52,378 nucleotides of DNA. Source: Rhodospirillaceae bacterium (GTDB lineage Bacteria; Pseudomonadota; Alphaproteobacteria; UBA8366). The notes below the pieces were generated by a model that was not told the origin of the DNA, searched no databases, and saw only the letters and a program-made list of their open reading frames with translations. Positions 17,192-27,260 of this stretch are shown in pieces (positions within the stretch are counted from its first letter, which is position 1; the number at the start of each line of letters is the position of its first letter). The position numbers and the translations under genes were made by a program. The stretch covers positions 1 to 52,378 of the forward strand of contig PARQ01000013.1 of NCBI GenBank assembly GCA_002711555.1, written 5' to 3'.

Positions 17192-18718
17192 CTACTCATG
17201 TGATTTTGTATTTTTGGGAGAGCGCAGAAGTAAAAGAAGGGGCATAAGCGCGATTACGGCAAACATCATTATCGTGAAGTCATGAATATAAGCAATAAAC
17301 TGAGCCTCCGCATCAATGACTTCCTCAAAATTACTAAGACCCGCTGCATCCTCTAAATCCCAATTTTCGGGCAACAAAGAATGTCTTAACCGTTCGTTAT
17401 ACAAACTAGCATTTTCGGAAAGACTTTGGCGGGCTGTATGGGTTGAACGAACCAAGAGCAAGAATAGAATGGAAACACCGATGGAAGAGGCTATTCTTCG
17501 AATAAGACTTAGAATGACGGAAGCGTCGGGCCGTAATGATGCGGGTATGTTTTGGAATGCTGCAGTTACTGCGGCAGTAGACATGAAACCTAACCCAAAG
17601 CCTTGTACTAGGATTGCTAACATAATAGGGAAGGGTCCTGTTTCCCTGGAAAGCTCAGAAAGCATCCAAGAGGAAAGGGCAAGACTCAGCATTCCGAGAA
17701 AAAGTATTGGGCGTGGATTGAATCGTTGTAGTAATAATCCGCAACAAAATGCAGCTACCATAGTTCCAATGCCACGCGGTGTCATAAGCACGCCAGCGTC
17801 CATAGGTGGGTAGCCGAGATGGTTCTGGAGAATCGGCGGTATTAGCCCTACATAGCCCCACATAGTGAAGTTCAGGATAAAACCAAAAATGGCACCGACT
17901 ATAAAATCACGATTTTTCAAAACCGCTGGGTTCAAATATGCGTTTCGTGTTGAGAAACAATGGATTGCAAAAACCCAGAAAGCCGATGCGGCTATAATCG
18001 AGTAAATTATAATTTCAGGAGAGTCGAACCAATCACGACGTTGACCATTATCAAGCATTAACTGAAAGGCGCCAACACAGATTGCTAAAAGAAAAAAACC
18101 GAATAAATCAAAGCTTTTTGATCCCTCAGGTTTGTCAGTAGGCACAAGTGTATGCATCATGACTAAAGCGGTAAGACCCAGCGGAATGTTCATTAAATAA
18201 ACTACTTGCCATCCGAAGAATTCAGTTAAAACTCCGCCAACTAATGGGCCGATAACCACTGCACTCATTCGCCCTGTTTGAAGCCAACCAAAAGCCTTTC
18301 CATGTTGATCGGCCGGAAAGGTAGCAAGTACAACCTGTATTGTAAGGGGATTTAGTCCTGCAGCAAAACAACCTTGCAGGAACCTGAAGGCAACAATTTC
18401 GGGTATGCTTGATGATTGGGATACCAACGTTGAGAATAAAAGGAATCCGCAAATTACGAACATATAAAGCCTTTTACGGCCAAGCTTTCTCGCTAACCAC
18501 GCGTAAACTGGAGTAAACATGGCCGCAGCAACAAGATAGGCAGTGAGGACCCATGAAACTTCTGTTATGGTAGCGGATAAAGCGCCTTGCATCTGTGGCA
18601 ATGCTACACCCGTAGCAAAACTGTCCATACCCTGCATCGCCCCGGCGGGTATTGTCGACAAGGCAATTAGTAATTTTTGGCGTTCAGAAAGCCTAACTTG
18701 TGTTTCAGTTGCTGCCAT
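17192..18718 (-). CDS. DHA2 family MFS efflux transporter (EmrB/QacA type), copy 1
   Basis: A 508-residue transporter with about 14 membrane segments, last of four tandem paralogues. The first helix contains GMDSFATGVALPQMQG and is followed by SWVLTAYLVAAA and the loop LARKLGRKRLY, which match the DHA2 N-terminal pattern. The long periplasmic stretch before the last helix and the tail QFIAYIHDF are shared with the other three copies. DHA2 proteins export drugs, bile salts, dyes or metabolites using protons, often with an EmrA/HlyD adaptor; none is encoded here. It stands 246 nt behind copy 2, so it may have its own promoter. Confidence 0.92.
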   Translation of the reverse strand: MAATETQVRLSERQKLLIALSTIPAGAMQGMDSFATGVALPQMQGALSATITEVSWVLTAYLVAAAMFTPVYAWLARKLGRKRLYMFVICGFLLFSTLVSQSSSIPEIVAFRFLQGCFAAGLNPLTIQVVLATFPADQHGKAFGWLQTGRMSAVVIGPLVGGVLTEFFGWQVVYLMNIPLGLTALVMMHTLVPTDKPEGSKSFDLFGFFLLAICVGAFQLMLDNGQRRDWFDSPEIIIYSIIAASAFWVFAIHCFSTRNAYLNPAVLKNRDFIVGAIFGFILNFTMWGYVGLIPPILQNHLGYPPMDAGVLMTPRGIGTMVAAFCCGLLLQRFNPRPILFLGMLSLALSSWMLSELSRETGPFPIMLAILVQGFGLGFMSTAAVTAAFQNIPASLRPDASVILSLIRRIASSIGVSILFLLLVRSTHTARQSLSENASLYNERLRHSLLPENWDLEDAAGLSNFEEVIDAEAQFIAYIHDFTIMMFAVIALMPLLLLLRSPKNTKSHE

Positions 18719-18947
18719 TAAGAAAATTTAACTTAACTTTATTATTTGTGACACCTCAGAAATATGGCTTGCCAAAACTTTAGCGCCAGTTGAAAGACAT
18801 TTCATTCAAATAATCGATAGTTATTTTTCGGCTCTTTTTCCTCCATTTGTCTGAAAAATCGGAGGAGCATTCGTTGTCATTTATTAATAGAGCTTCCTAC
18901 AGTTAACCAAGTTTTTGGAAAATACTGGCATTGGTAGAAGACGTAGA

Positions 18948-18964
18948 TTAGTTGGATCAACTAA
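18948..18964. terminator. Short palindromic hairpin at the end of MFS copy 2
   Basis: TTAGTTG at 18948-18954 and CAACTAA at 18958-18964 form a perfect 7-bp stem with a 3-nt loop. It lies directly after the stop codon of MFS copy 2 (minus strand). On the plus strand it is followed by TTATTGTTTTTTT, but on the minus strand no T-run follows. It may slow or end the transcript of copies 4 to 2 before copy 1, or be chance. Confidence 0.35.
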
Positions 18965-20482
18965 TTATTGTTTTTTTGTATCAAGTCGCATCAAAAATAC
19001 AAGCGGGAAGAGACATAATAGAATTACAGCCATAAGCTGGAAATCGAATAGGAAGCCCAGAAATTCGGCTTCTTTTTCAACAAGTCGGTTTAAATGGAAG
19101 GCGCCAGACTGCTCGTCTGGGTTCCAATTTTCAGGAACTGTGAGCTCTCTCAGGCGTTCAGGTGCAATATGTATGGCTAGGCCATTGCGCACTGACTGGG
19201 TTTTATGAACAAGCACACTGACGAGTATGGAAATACCTATTGAAGTGCCAAGCCTGCGAGCAAGTGAGTTCATCACTGTCGCATCAGGTCGCAGTGCAGG
19301 GTCAAGGCTGGTAAAGGCGCAGGCAGTAATTGGAACTGTAAAGGCTCCTATGCCAAACCCCTGAAGAATTACAATTATCATAATGTAGTGAATCGGTGCA
19401 TCGGCAGTAATTAAAGATAAGAGCCACATAGAACCTGCCATAGAGAGTAATCCAAGAGTAACAGTTGGACGTGGGTCGCGCCCATTAAGAAGCCATCCTG
19501 CAACCGAGGCACCTATTATTGACCCAATTCCCCGCATCGCCATAACTATTCCAGCGCTCGTCGGGGGATGGCCCATGTGATCTTGAATCACTTTTGGTAG
19601 CAGCCCTGCCATGCCATAAATCATGAATCCGAGCGCGAACACCAGAACCAGTCCAATAAAGAAGTCCCTATTCATAAAGACATGCGGATCGATATAGGTA
19701 TTTTTTGCAGTTGAGACGTGAACAGAAAACAAATAAATGCCAATTGCAGAAAGAGCGGCGAATATAATTATTGTATTACTTTCAAACCACTCCATACGCT
19801 CACCCTGATCGAGCATTAACTGCAGAAATAGTATAGCTATGCTTAGGGTGATAAAACCAAACATGTCGAACTTAGATGCCTTGATAACACCTCCCTCAGG
19901 AATATAGCGAGCTACGAGGTAAAAAGCCGCCAATGTGACTGGAATGTTGGCCCAAAAAACCCAACGCCAGTCCAACCACTCAGTGAGAAAACCACCTACG
20001 ATAGGGCCTAGCATTACGCCGGCCATTCTGCCGTTTGACATCCAGCTAAAAGCCTGTGGGTGCAGCGTCCTAGGGTAGGCGGCTAATAGTACTTGCTGCG
20101 CCAGGGGATTTAGGCCGGCTGAAAACGCTCCTTGAATAAACCTGTATATAATTAATTCGAGCAAGGTATTTGACGTAGCTACAAGTAAGGTGCTGCCTAT
20201 AAAGCCTGTTATGGTAATAAGAAGGAGTTTTTTTCTACCAAGTCTTTTGCTTGCCCATCCAAATAATGGCATGAAGATCGCGGCTGCGACTAGATATGAA
20301 GTCAGTACCCAAGAAATTTCTGTAATCGTTGCAGAAAAACTACCTTGCATAATAGGAATGGCAACAGAGACCGCAAAAGTATCCATGCCTTGCATGGAAC
20401 CGCACGGAACTATTGCGACTGCAACCCAAAAGCGTTCTTTTGCTGGCAGATGAGTAGGACGTTTGCTGTCGACATCGGGCAT
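18965..20482 (-). CDS. DHA2 family MFS efflux transporter (EmrB/QacA type), copy 2
   Basis: A 505-residue, roughly 14-helix transporter. GMDTFAVSVAIPIMQG, SWVLTSYLVAAA and SKRLGRKKLLL carry the same N-terminal pattern as its neighbours, and the C-terminal loop has the shared VEKEAEFLGFLFDF. The start lies 4 nt after the stop of copy 3, so translation is likely coupled. It differs enough from copies 1 and 3 that the duplication is old rather than recent. Substrate unknown. Confidence 0.92.
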   Translation of the reverse strand: MPDVDSKRPTHLPAKERFWVAVAIVPCGSMQGMDTFAVSVAIPIMQGSFSATITEISWVLTSYLVAAAIFMPLFGWASKRLGRKKLLLITITGFIGSTLLVATSNTLLELIIYRFIQGAFSAGLNPLAQQVLLAAYPRTLHPQAFSWMSNGRMAGVMLGPIVGGFLTEWLDWRWVFWANIPVTLAAFYLVARYIPEGGVIKASKFDMFGFITLSIAILFLQLMLDQGERMEWFESNTIIIFAALSAIGIYLFSVHVSTAKNTYIDPHVFMNRDFFIGLVLVFALGFMIYGMAGLLPKVIQDHMGHPPTSAGIVMAMRGIGSIIGASVAGWLLNGRDPRPTVTLGLLSMAGSMWLLSLITADAPIHYIMIIVILQGFGIGAFTVPITACAFTSLDPALRPDATVMNSLARRLGTSIGISILVSVLVHKTQSVRNGLAIHIAPERLRELTVPENWNPDEQSGAFHLNRLVEKEAEFLGFLFDFQLMAVILLCLFPLVFLMRLDTKKQ

Positions 20483-20486
20483 GCTC

Positions 20487-22073
20487 TTAACTATTCTTGT
20501 TTGCCGATTTCGAGTATTTGGGATCCTCTTCCATTTCGCCCGGCGGCTTAATTCGCAAAATCAGTACTAGCGGTAGTAACAAAAACATTAAAAGTGTCAT
20601 AAGCCGAAAATCATGCAGATACGCAATAAATTCCGCTTGTTTATCTATGACCTTTTCCATAGATAAAAGGCCCGGCAGGCTGTCTAGACTCCATTTTTCT
20701 GGCAATGGTAAGTGTTTAAAAAGCTCATTATGGGCGGTGTAGTTCTCGCTGAGGACTTGTCGTGCGCTTTGTGTTGATCGAGCGAGCTGGGTTACCAAAA
20801 CTGATACGCCAATCGCAGATCCAAGGCGTCTAAACAAACTTAGGACTGACGTGCCGTCTGCGCGCTGAGATGGTGACATTGATTGGAACGCTACCGTCGT
20901 GAGCGATACTGAAAGAAATCCAAACCCTGCTCCTTGTATAAATAATGCTAGAGAGATGTATACCGCATTGATATCAGGAGTGAAAAAAGACAACCAGCAT
21001 GTTGATCCACCTATACAGCATATACCGAGCGCCGAGATGGGCCGAGCAGAGTATCTCATTAACATTGCGCCCGCTACAAGTGAGGAAACCATCGTGCCTA
21101 TGCCTCGTGGTACCATCAGGAGACCAGTGGAAATAACTGGGTAGCCCATGTGGTTCTGCAATATTGGAGGAATTAACCCAGCGTAACCGAAAACCATAAA
21201 GTTGAGTAGAAATCCAAAGAGCAGTCCTATCAGAAATTCACGATTGGCAAAAACCCTCGGGTTAAGGAAAGGATTGCGGCTCAAAAAAATATGACCCACA
21301 AATAAATATAGTGCGCCAGTAGATATTAATGTTGCCCCAATGATTTCTATTGAGTCGAACCAACCAAGCGTTTGACCTTGATCAAGGGCATATTGGAGCG
21401 CAAGGATAGCGATTCCGAGTATTAAAAAACCAAAAAGATCGAATTTTTTGGTATTCTCGGGATGTCCGCGTGGTACGTAAAGATAAACCAAATACGCTGC
21501 TAACATTCCAAGGGGGATGTTTGTAAGGAATACAAAACGCCAAGAAAAATATTCCGTCATAATGCCGCCCAATAATGGACCAACAATGATACCGCTCATC
21601 CGCCCGGTGGTTAACCAACCGAATGCTATACCTTGTTGACTGACTGGGAATGTAGCCAGGACAATTTGCATGAGCAGCGGGTTAAAGCCAGCCCCAAAAA
21701 AACCTTGGCAGAATCGGAAAAAAATTATCTCTTCAAGGCTGTCCGATTGAGCAATCAAGCCGGCACATGAACAAAATCCGATAATAATTACCAGAAATAA
21801 TTTTCGACGCCCGACACGCCGTGCGAGCCATCCATACATGGGCGTGAAAACGGTCGCGGCTACTAAGAAGGCTGTGAGGATCCAGGAAATTTCAAGCAAG
21901 GTTGCTGATAAAACTCCTTGCATGCGTGGTAATGCAACACCCACAGCAAAAGTATCCATACCCGTGATCATGCCGGCCGGTAAAATACCAATGACTACGG
22001 CAATACGTTGACGAGGTGTTAGTAGAACCTCTTTTTCTTCTGACTCCTGTTTGGGCTCTGATTTTGCTATCAT
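20487..22073 (-). CDS. DHA2 family MFS efflux transporter (EmrB/QacA type), copy 3
   Basis: A 528-residue, roughly 14-helix transporter with GMDTFAVGVALPRMQG, SWILTAFLVAAT and LARRVGRRKLFL. It has a longer charged cytosolic N-terminus (KSEPKQESEEKEV) and C-terminal tail than the other copies. Its ATG overlaps the stop of copy 4 (ATGA), a typical coupling arrangement. It appears nearest to copy 1 (LSENASLYNE against LSENYTAHNE in the periplasmic loop). Substrate unknown. Confidence 0.92.
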   Translation of the reverse strand: MIAKSEPKQESEEKEVLLTPRQRIAVVIGILPAGMITGMDTFAVGVALPRMQGVLSATLLEISWILTAFLVAATVFTPMYGWLARRVGRRKLFLVIIIGFCSCAGLIAQSDSLEEIIFFRFCQGFFGAGFNPLLMQIVLATFPVSQQGIAFGWLTTGRMSGIIVGPLLGGIMTEYFSWRFVFLTNIPLGMLAAYLVYLYVPRGHPENTKKFDLFGFLILGIAILALQYALDQGQTLGWFDSIEIIGATLISTGALYLFVGHIFLSRNPFLNPRVFANREFLIGLLFGFLLNFMVFGYAGLIPPILQNHMGYPVISTGLLMVPRGIGTMVSSLVAGAMLMRYSARPISALGICCIGGSTCWLSFFTPDINAVYISLALFIQGAGFGFLSVSLTTVAFQSMSPSQRADGTSVLSLFRRLGSAIGVSVLVTQLARSTQSARQVLSENYTAHNELFKHLPLPEKWSLDSLPGLLSMEKVIDKQAEFIAYLHDFRLMTLLMFLLLPLVLILRIKPPGEMEEDPKYSKSANKNS

Positions 22074-23608
22074 TTATTTTCAGACTTTTTCTTTAGAGAT
22101 CGTTCCGAACTTCGGAATAAGAGTATAAGCGGCATCATGAGTAATATGACTATGCCAAGGACGCGAAAATCGAAAAGGTAAGCGATGAACTCAGCTTGCC
22201 TCGTCACCTCTTTATCAAGTGCCGCCATGCCTTGAATATTGGTTAAACTCCAGCTGTCAGGCAACTGTTTGTGGCGAAAAATTTCATTCATTTGACTTAT
22301 ATTGGCACCAAGTATCTCATGGTTACGCTGAGTATTTCTAGCTAGCATTCCAACAAGTACTGAGACCCCAACACTGGAGCCAATCTTTCGCATTAAGCTC
22401 ATAAATGCTGTTGCTTCGGCACGGTGTTCTGCAGGAAGCGTAGCAAATGTCATGGAATTTCCTGATACGAAGAATAGCCCAAAACCAAAGCCTTGAATAA
22501 TTATTGCGAAAATGAAGTGCCAGGTTGCTGTCTCGGGTGTAAAGCCAGCCATCATCCAGAGTGATAAGGACATCAATGACATTCCAAATGCGCAGATCCA
22601 TTTTGGGTTGAACCGGATCATAAGTCTTCCAGCGGCAGTAGAAGCTAATGCGGTTGCAATTCCGCGAGGGGCAAGGATAAGTCCAATTGTCAGAACCGGA
22701 ATATCCATTAATCTGTTTAGGAAGGATGGAATTAGGCCCGTAAGTCCGACAAGTGTAACTCCGTGCATGGTAGTTAAACATAATCCAAGAACTAAATTAC
22801 GGTTTTTAAAAATGGCGGGTTCGACAAACGGCTCTCTTGAGGTCATTATATGAACAATAAAAAGATATAGTGCGAGACATGCCGCAGAGAGTTCGAGCAA
22901 GATCTCAGGGGACTGGAACCAGTCAAGCTTGTTCCCCCTATCCAGCATAAGTTGTGTAGCACCAAGACAAATTGTGAGAAGGATAAACCCGAACCAATCG
23001 AAAGGTCGTTTTTCGTCATCATTGCTCTCAGGAACAAAAAAGTAAATCAACAACATGGCGACAGAAGCTATCGGGATATTTACGTAAAAATTCCAGCGCC
23101 AAGATAAAAATTCAGTAAGTACTCCACCAAGTGTTGGGCCGCAAATTGCGCTAAACATCACACCAAATGACCACCAGCTGATTGCGGTTCCGTGTTCTTC
23201 GCGCGGATAAATGTCGAGAAGGATATGCATGGAAAGAGGAACTAGTGCAGCTCCAAAGACGCCCTGTGTAAAACGATAGGCTACCATTTCATTAATTCCG
23301 TCAGCTCCACCAGCAAGCATTGAACAGACAATAAAACCACCTATCACAATTAGGAAAAGTCGCTTACGACCAAATTTACGACCGAGCCAGCTCACTGGCG
23401 GTGTGGCAATGGCAACTGCTATAAGATAAGATGTTAATATCCATGATGCTTCCTCAAAGGTAAGCGATAGTGAGCCCCGTATATGTGGCAGAGCAACTGC
23501 GGCAAGCATTGTATCCATGCCTTGTAAGCCAGCACCCATAACTGCAGCTATGGTTATTATTCCACGGCGGGGAATAGAATGGGTGATTTCGCTTGAAGGT
23601 TTAGGCAT
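22070..23608 (-). CDS. DHA2 family MFS efflux transporter (EmrB/QacA type), copy 4
   Basis: A 512-residue, roughly 14-helix transporter and the first gene of the array. It is the most divergent: GMDTMLAAVALPHIRG, SWILTSYLIAVA and LGRKFGRKRLFL. The conserved end of the periplasmic loop reads TRQAEFIAYLFDF. It is divergent from the alpha/beta hydrolase, so the array promoter probably lies at about 23609-23725. No TetR or MarR regulator and no EmrA/HlyD adaptor lies on either side. Confidence 0.92.
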   Translation of the reverse strand: MPKPSSEITHSIPRRGIITIAAVMGAGLQGMDTMLAAVALPHIRGSLSLTFEEASWILTSYLIAVAIATPPVSWLGRKFGRKRLFLIVIGGFIVCSMLAGGADGINEMVAYRFTQGVFGAALVPLSMHILLDIYPREEHGTAISWWSFGVMFSAICGPTLGGVLTEFLSWRWNFYVNIPIASVAMLLIYFFVPESNDDEKRPFDWFGFILLTICLGATQLMLDRGNKLDWFQSPEILLELSAACLALYLFIVHIMTSREPFVEPAIFKNRNLVLGLCLTTMHGVTLVGLTGLIPSFLNRLMDIPVLTIGLILAPRGIATALASTAAGRLMIRFNPKWICAFGMSLMSLSLWMMAGFTPETATWHFIFAIIIQGFGFGLFFVSGNSMTFATLPAEHRAEATAFMSLMRKIGSSVGVSVLVGMLARNTQRNHEILGANISQMNEIFRHKQLPDSWSLTNIQGMAALDKEVTRQAEFIAYLFDFRVLGIVILLMMPLILLFRSSERSLKKKSENK

Positions 23609-23725
23609 GGTGGCTGGAGATTATAGATCTTATTAATGATGCGTTTATAATAGAATAGTTGGGCATGATTTTGTTGTTCTTTATATTTAATGGTTAAATT
23701 ACGCTTACTGCGGAAACGGATAAAC

Positions 23726-24511
23726 ATGACGAAGAGACAACCTATTGCATTTGCAACCCACGGAAGCGGACCGAATCTTGTGCTTTTCCATGGAGGGTTC
23801 GGTTGCCGGCATCATTGGGTAAGAAATATCGAGGCCTTAGCTGAGCAATTCACTGTTTATGCAATTGATCATCCCGGATATGGAGAAAGCCTTGGCGTCT
23901 CTTCCGAAATGTCTGGGCCAGAATATTTGGATTATTTTTATATCGCTTTAAAAGACATGTTTCCGTCCGATGAGTCTTTAAAATTTGCGGGTTTTTCTTT
24001 TGGTGGAGCAATTGCTACCAATATGGCTGCTCGAATGGGAAGCAGAATAAGCCATCTATTGTTGATTTCGCCGGCCGGAGGGCCGAAGAGGGACTACCCC
24101 AGTAGGCCAACGCGTAGTTACAAGGAAGCAGAAGATGATGAGGCTTTATTGAGAGAGATTTGCCGGCATAATTTACTGATAAACATGCTTTCATTTCCTG
24201 AAACTGTCACAGAGGAATGCCTCGATATTCAAGTGTATTGTGTTAATCATACCAAATTTAATAGTCGTAAAGTTAGTGGCGGAGATACCTTAGCCAGGGA
24301 TCTTGGGATGCTAGACTGTAAGCTCAGAGTATTGTGGGGTGAGGGCGATGACTCTGAATATAGAAATGCAAATGAATTAATCGACGATATCCGTTTGGCA
24401 TATCCTGGGCCATTGGATTTGCATCGGGTACCTGATGCGGGGCATTGGGCAGCATTTGAAAACCCTGAGGCTGTTAACTCACTTATGATTGACTTTTTTA
24501 ATGCTGAGTGA
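23726..24511 (+). CDS. Alpha/beta hydrolase
   Basis: A protein of about 261 residues with the alpha/beta hydrolase fold: the oxyanion strand LVLFHGGFG, YAIDHPGYGES, the nucleophile elbow GFSFGG (Ser) and a C-terminal AGHWAAFE with the catalytic His. The acid may be the Asp of GEGDDSEY. I prefer the ATG at 23726 (MTKRQPIAF); an earlier ATG-equivalent start at 23690 adds 12 basic residues. It resembles meta-cleavage product hydrolases and lactonases of aromatic degradation, but the fold is too broad for a function. It is divergent from the DHA2 array, and its 3' end overlaps the converging membrane protein gene by 33 nt. Confidence 0.85.
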   Translation: MTKRQPIAFATHGSGPNLVLFHGGFGCRHHWVRNIEALAEQFTVYAIDHPGYGESLGVSSEMSGPEYLDYFYIALKDMFPSDESLKFAGFSFGGAIATNMAARMGSRISHLLLISPAGGPKRDYPSRPTRSYKEAEDDEALLREICRHNLLINMLSFPETVTEECLDIQVYCVNHTKFNSRKVSGGDTLARDLGMLDCKLRVLWGEGDDSEYRNANELIDDIRLAYPGPLDLHRVPDAGHWAAFENPEAVNSLMIDFFNAE

Positions 24512-26263
24512 ACGTAAGCAGTTTGTTGAAGCAAGAATAAGAGGTCCAGAGGATACTGTCTTGCATTCTTGCATGAGATTGAAAAGAAATGGTAGCCGAG
24601 AAGAAATATTTTTGATCGCCCATTCCGCAGCAGCAGGGTAATCATTGTGCCACCATTGTTGCTTCAAAAAACCGGCATTTTTTGAGCGCATGTCAATAAG
24701 TAAATGAGTAGGTTGGTATAGGTCTAAGAAACCAATCAAAGCGTTGGGAGAATTTCCGTATTGGGCGTAAATTAGGCTCTTTGTTGCAGTTCGTAGATTA
24801 TTTATGTAGGGCAGGGAGTAGGGTATTGCATATTCCCGAGCACTTAAAACACGCCGACTGGAAAAACTTGGTATATTGTCTGCTTCGATTGAGAGTGACG
24901 CAATAAGAGAATCTTTTGGTAACTGTTTGACATGCTCATAAAGCTTAGGATGTTGCCCTGATATGTAATTTGCATATGGGCTTACCGTCAAAAATAATGG
25001 CAATATAAAAAAAATTAAAGCGGATAATACGGCAAGACTTCCAAATAGTTTCGGAGCATACTTTCGTCCCGCAGCAATGAGGGGCGGGCCCATTAACAAT
25101 GCTGCTGCAATCCACATTGTCGCTCGAAGCGCGTGTTGGGTGTAGCGAGAGGGCAAGTGCAGATCAAATAGCAAAAGGTGTGCAGCAATAAACCAGCAGC
25201 TGCTGGATATTAGTACCAACGAAAAAAGCTGCACTCGATTTTCAAATGCACCTGGCTTTCTGCCAAGTGTTCTGTTTGTAAAATACCAAAGCATGTTTGG
25301 TACGCTGAAGGTGAAAACCAAAAGGCTAAAAGCTAGGAATGGCGCAAAGCCTAAGTCTTGTCGAAAAGCTTCACCGCAGCCCCACTCGACGGGCAAAAGG
25401 CCAGCCCTGGCACCGCAAATATAAGTTTCTATAAAGCCGTCGAGGAAAAATGCCGACCTGCCTCAGACCTGAAAAGCCGGAAGAGCTGCTGCATCGGCAG
25501 CAGTAATTATAGAACCATAACTGTCGCTCGTGAGTATGAAAGGTAATAGCCCAAAGCCAATTGCGACATTTCCAATTAACATCGGCCATATCTGTTTGTC
25601 ATTAATTTCAACACTTCTCTCGCAGTGTTTCCATCTAAATATTAACAATACAAGTACGCCGGCACTTACGAGGGCTATAGTTGGGTAAAATAGAGCTTGC
25701 AGTAGGCAGCTTACAGCGGTTTGGAAGCTTGAATTTTGAGAAACGGATAGCAGGAACCATAGTAGAAGAGGAACTGCAAATGCCCGTGGAGTGGCACTTA
25801 AAAGCGACTGGTCAATAAGACTGAGGAAAAAACAAGTGAGCCAACTGGCTGCTATTGCAACTGCGGTGATCGGCCTCACGGAGTATGCGAGGTTGTAGGC
25901 GAGCGCGGCCGTTAGAATGAATAATGGCGGGACTAATAATTTATTAGCAAGGAACGGCTCAATTCCAAGCTTATCAAGCACGTAATGAAGTGCTGCGTAG
26001 CCCGGAGGTGTGACGGATTTAAAATATTCGGCTATAGGATCTTTATTGAATAATTCTGGATCCCGCCATTGTTGCATCCAGAATAAAAACTGTCGTGCGT
26101 CATCCTGTATCGTATATGGGCGCTCAAAAGAAATAATAAGTGTTTCGAGTGCAGGGACCAAAGCAAACGCCAGGGCTAAACAAAGACCAATAATATAAGA
26201 AGAAGTATTTTTTTTGTCCTCGTGGAGAAGGCATTTCTCGGCGAAAATAAGGAACGCTGTCAT
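24479..26263 (-). pseudogene. Polytopic membrane protein (GT-C-like), split by one in-frame TGA
   Basis: One reading frame of about 594 codons interrupted only by TGA at 25463-25465. The upstream part (266 codons, ending ALPAFQV) and the downstream part continue in the same frame: directly after the TGA the frame reads GRSAFFLDGFIETYICGARAG and then the open frame from Met at 25396. Together they give about 10-12 membrane segments and an N-terminal loop with DDARQFLFWMQQWRDPELF, whose acidic pair recalls GT-C glycosyltransferases that use lipid-linked sugars. The start at 26263 lies 3 nt after the flippase-like gene. Changing TGA to GGA would restore Gly (VGGRSAFF). A nonsense mutation, a sequencing or assembly error, or read-through are all possible. 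Confidence 0.75.
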
Positions 26264-26266
26264 GAG

Positions 26267-27250
26267 CTAAGTACCCAGTTTTACATCTTCTTTGATACGG
26301 CGAGCATTCACAAGGTATTGACGAACAAACGGCAGGCCTATTAATGCGGGTAAAAAATATCGGAGTGTGCACAACAAACCCAGTGCTGCAGCAGTTGGAA
26401 CTCCTATGTAAGGCTGATAAAAAAAGATAATGGCTGCATCTCTTGTTCCGATCCCTGCTAGGGTGAAGGGAAGTAAGCCTATAAAGATAGCCAGTGAAGC
26501 CATTGCTGCATTATCAAGGAATGGAACGTTTGAATTCAGCGCTAACACGAAAAGCCATATTTGAAAAAGGTGCATCAACCAAAGAAAAAGTGAGCCATTA
26601 ATGAAAATTACGGCTTTAGGTTTGTTAGACCAAAAACTTATTAATGTCCGACACCATGCACTCTGTAACATCTCAATTTTTTTGTTTTTTTTATTTGGAA
26701 TGAAATTAAGTGCTATTGAAAAAATGCCATTTGCGAAGTGGAGTGATGCAACCATCATTCCGCCTAAGAATAAAACTAGAATGATTGCACAAGCCATGAT
26801 GTAAAATAATGGACTGATGCCATCTGAGGTTAAAAGCACCCATAATAGGCCAATAGAACACCAAAAAGATAAAGCTAGCACATCCCAAGTTTTCTCAAAA
26901 ATTACTAAAGAAAGGGCATCTGCAGTAAGCATATGGCCCTGTTCTACCAGTGCATACGAGCGTGCAATGTCACCAAGCTTGGATGGAAGCACAGCGTTAA
27001 GAACACTTGCCATGAGAGTGAGGTTTAGGCTTTGAAAAAAACTTAGCCTCGCATCTTTGGGGGCGAGAAAATATATTCTCCAAGCGCTCGCAGCAGTTAA
27101 TGGTCCAATCATAGCTATTGCAAGTCCAAACCATTGCCAATTCAAGCCCCTCATTGCTTGCCCTAAAAGCTTCAAGTCGATTTGGTAATATATGATCGCA
27201 AGAATAGTGAGGCTGATAGATGTGGCAATTATTTTACGAATGTAAATCAT
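26267..27250 (-). CDS. Flippase-like membrane protein, lysylphosphatidylglycerol synthase TM-domain family
   Basis: About 327 residues and roughly 8 membrane segments of the LPG_synthase_TM/UPF0104 family, without the catalytic soluble domain of MprF. Markers are WRIYFLAPKDARLSFFQSL, the conserved LPSKLGDIARSYAL and a late GIGTRDAAII. Proteins of this family often sit beside polyprenyl-phosphate glycosyltransferases and may flip lipid-linked sugars. I prefer the ATG at 27250 (MIYIRKI), 10 nt after the GT2 stop; the frame opens 25 codons earlier inside that gene. The GT-C-like pseudogene follows after 3 nt. Confidence 0.85.
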   Translation of the reverse strand: MIYIRKIIATSISLTILAIIYYQIDLKLLGQAMRGLNWQWFGLAIAMIGPLTAASAWRIYFLAPKDARLSFFQSLNLTLMASVLNAVLPSKLGDIARSYALVEQGHMLTADALSLVIFEKTWDVLALSFWCSIGLLWVLLTSDGISPLFYIMACAIILVLFLGGMMVASLHFANGIFSIALNFIPNKKNKKIEMLQSAWCRTLISFWSNKPKAVIFINGSLFLWLMHLFQIWLFVLALNSNVPFLDNAAMASLAIFIGLLPFTLAGIGTRDAAIIFFYQPYIGVPTAAALGLLCTLRYFLPALIGLPFVRQYLVNARRIKEDVKLGT

Positions 27251-27260
27251 GATTCTTTCG

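Noticed and set aside
17316..17813. Plus-strand open frame of 165 codons inside MFS copy 1
   Set aside because: The minus strand encodes a recognisable transporter over the whole stretch; the frame has no family signal or start site.
25463..25465. TGA as a selenocysteine codon
   Set aside because: Expected residue is Gly by the pattern GGRSAFF, no Cys is expected here, and no stem-loop suitable for a bacterial SECIS directly after the TGA is evident.
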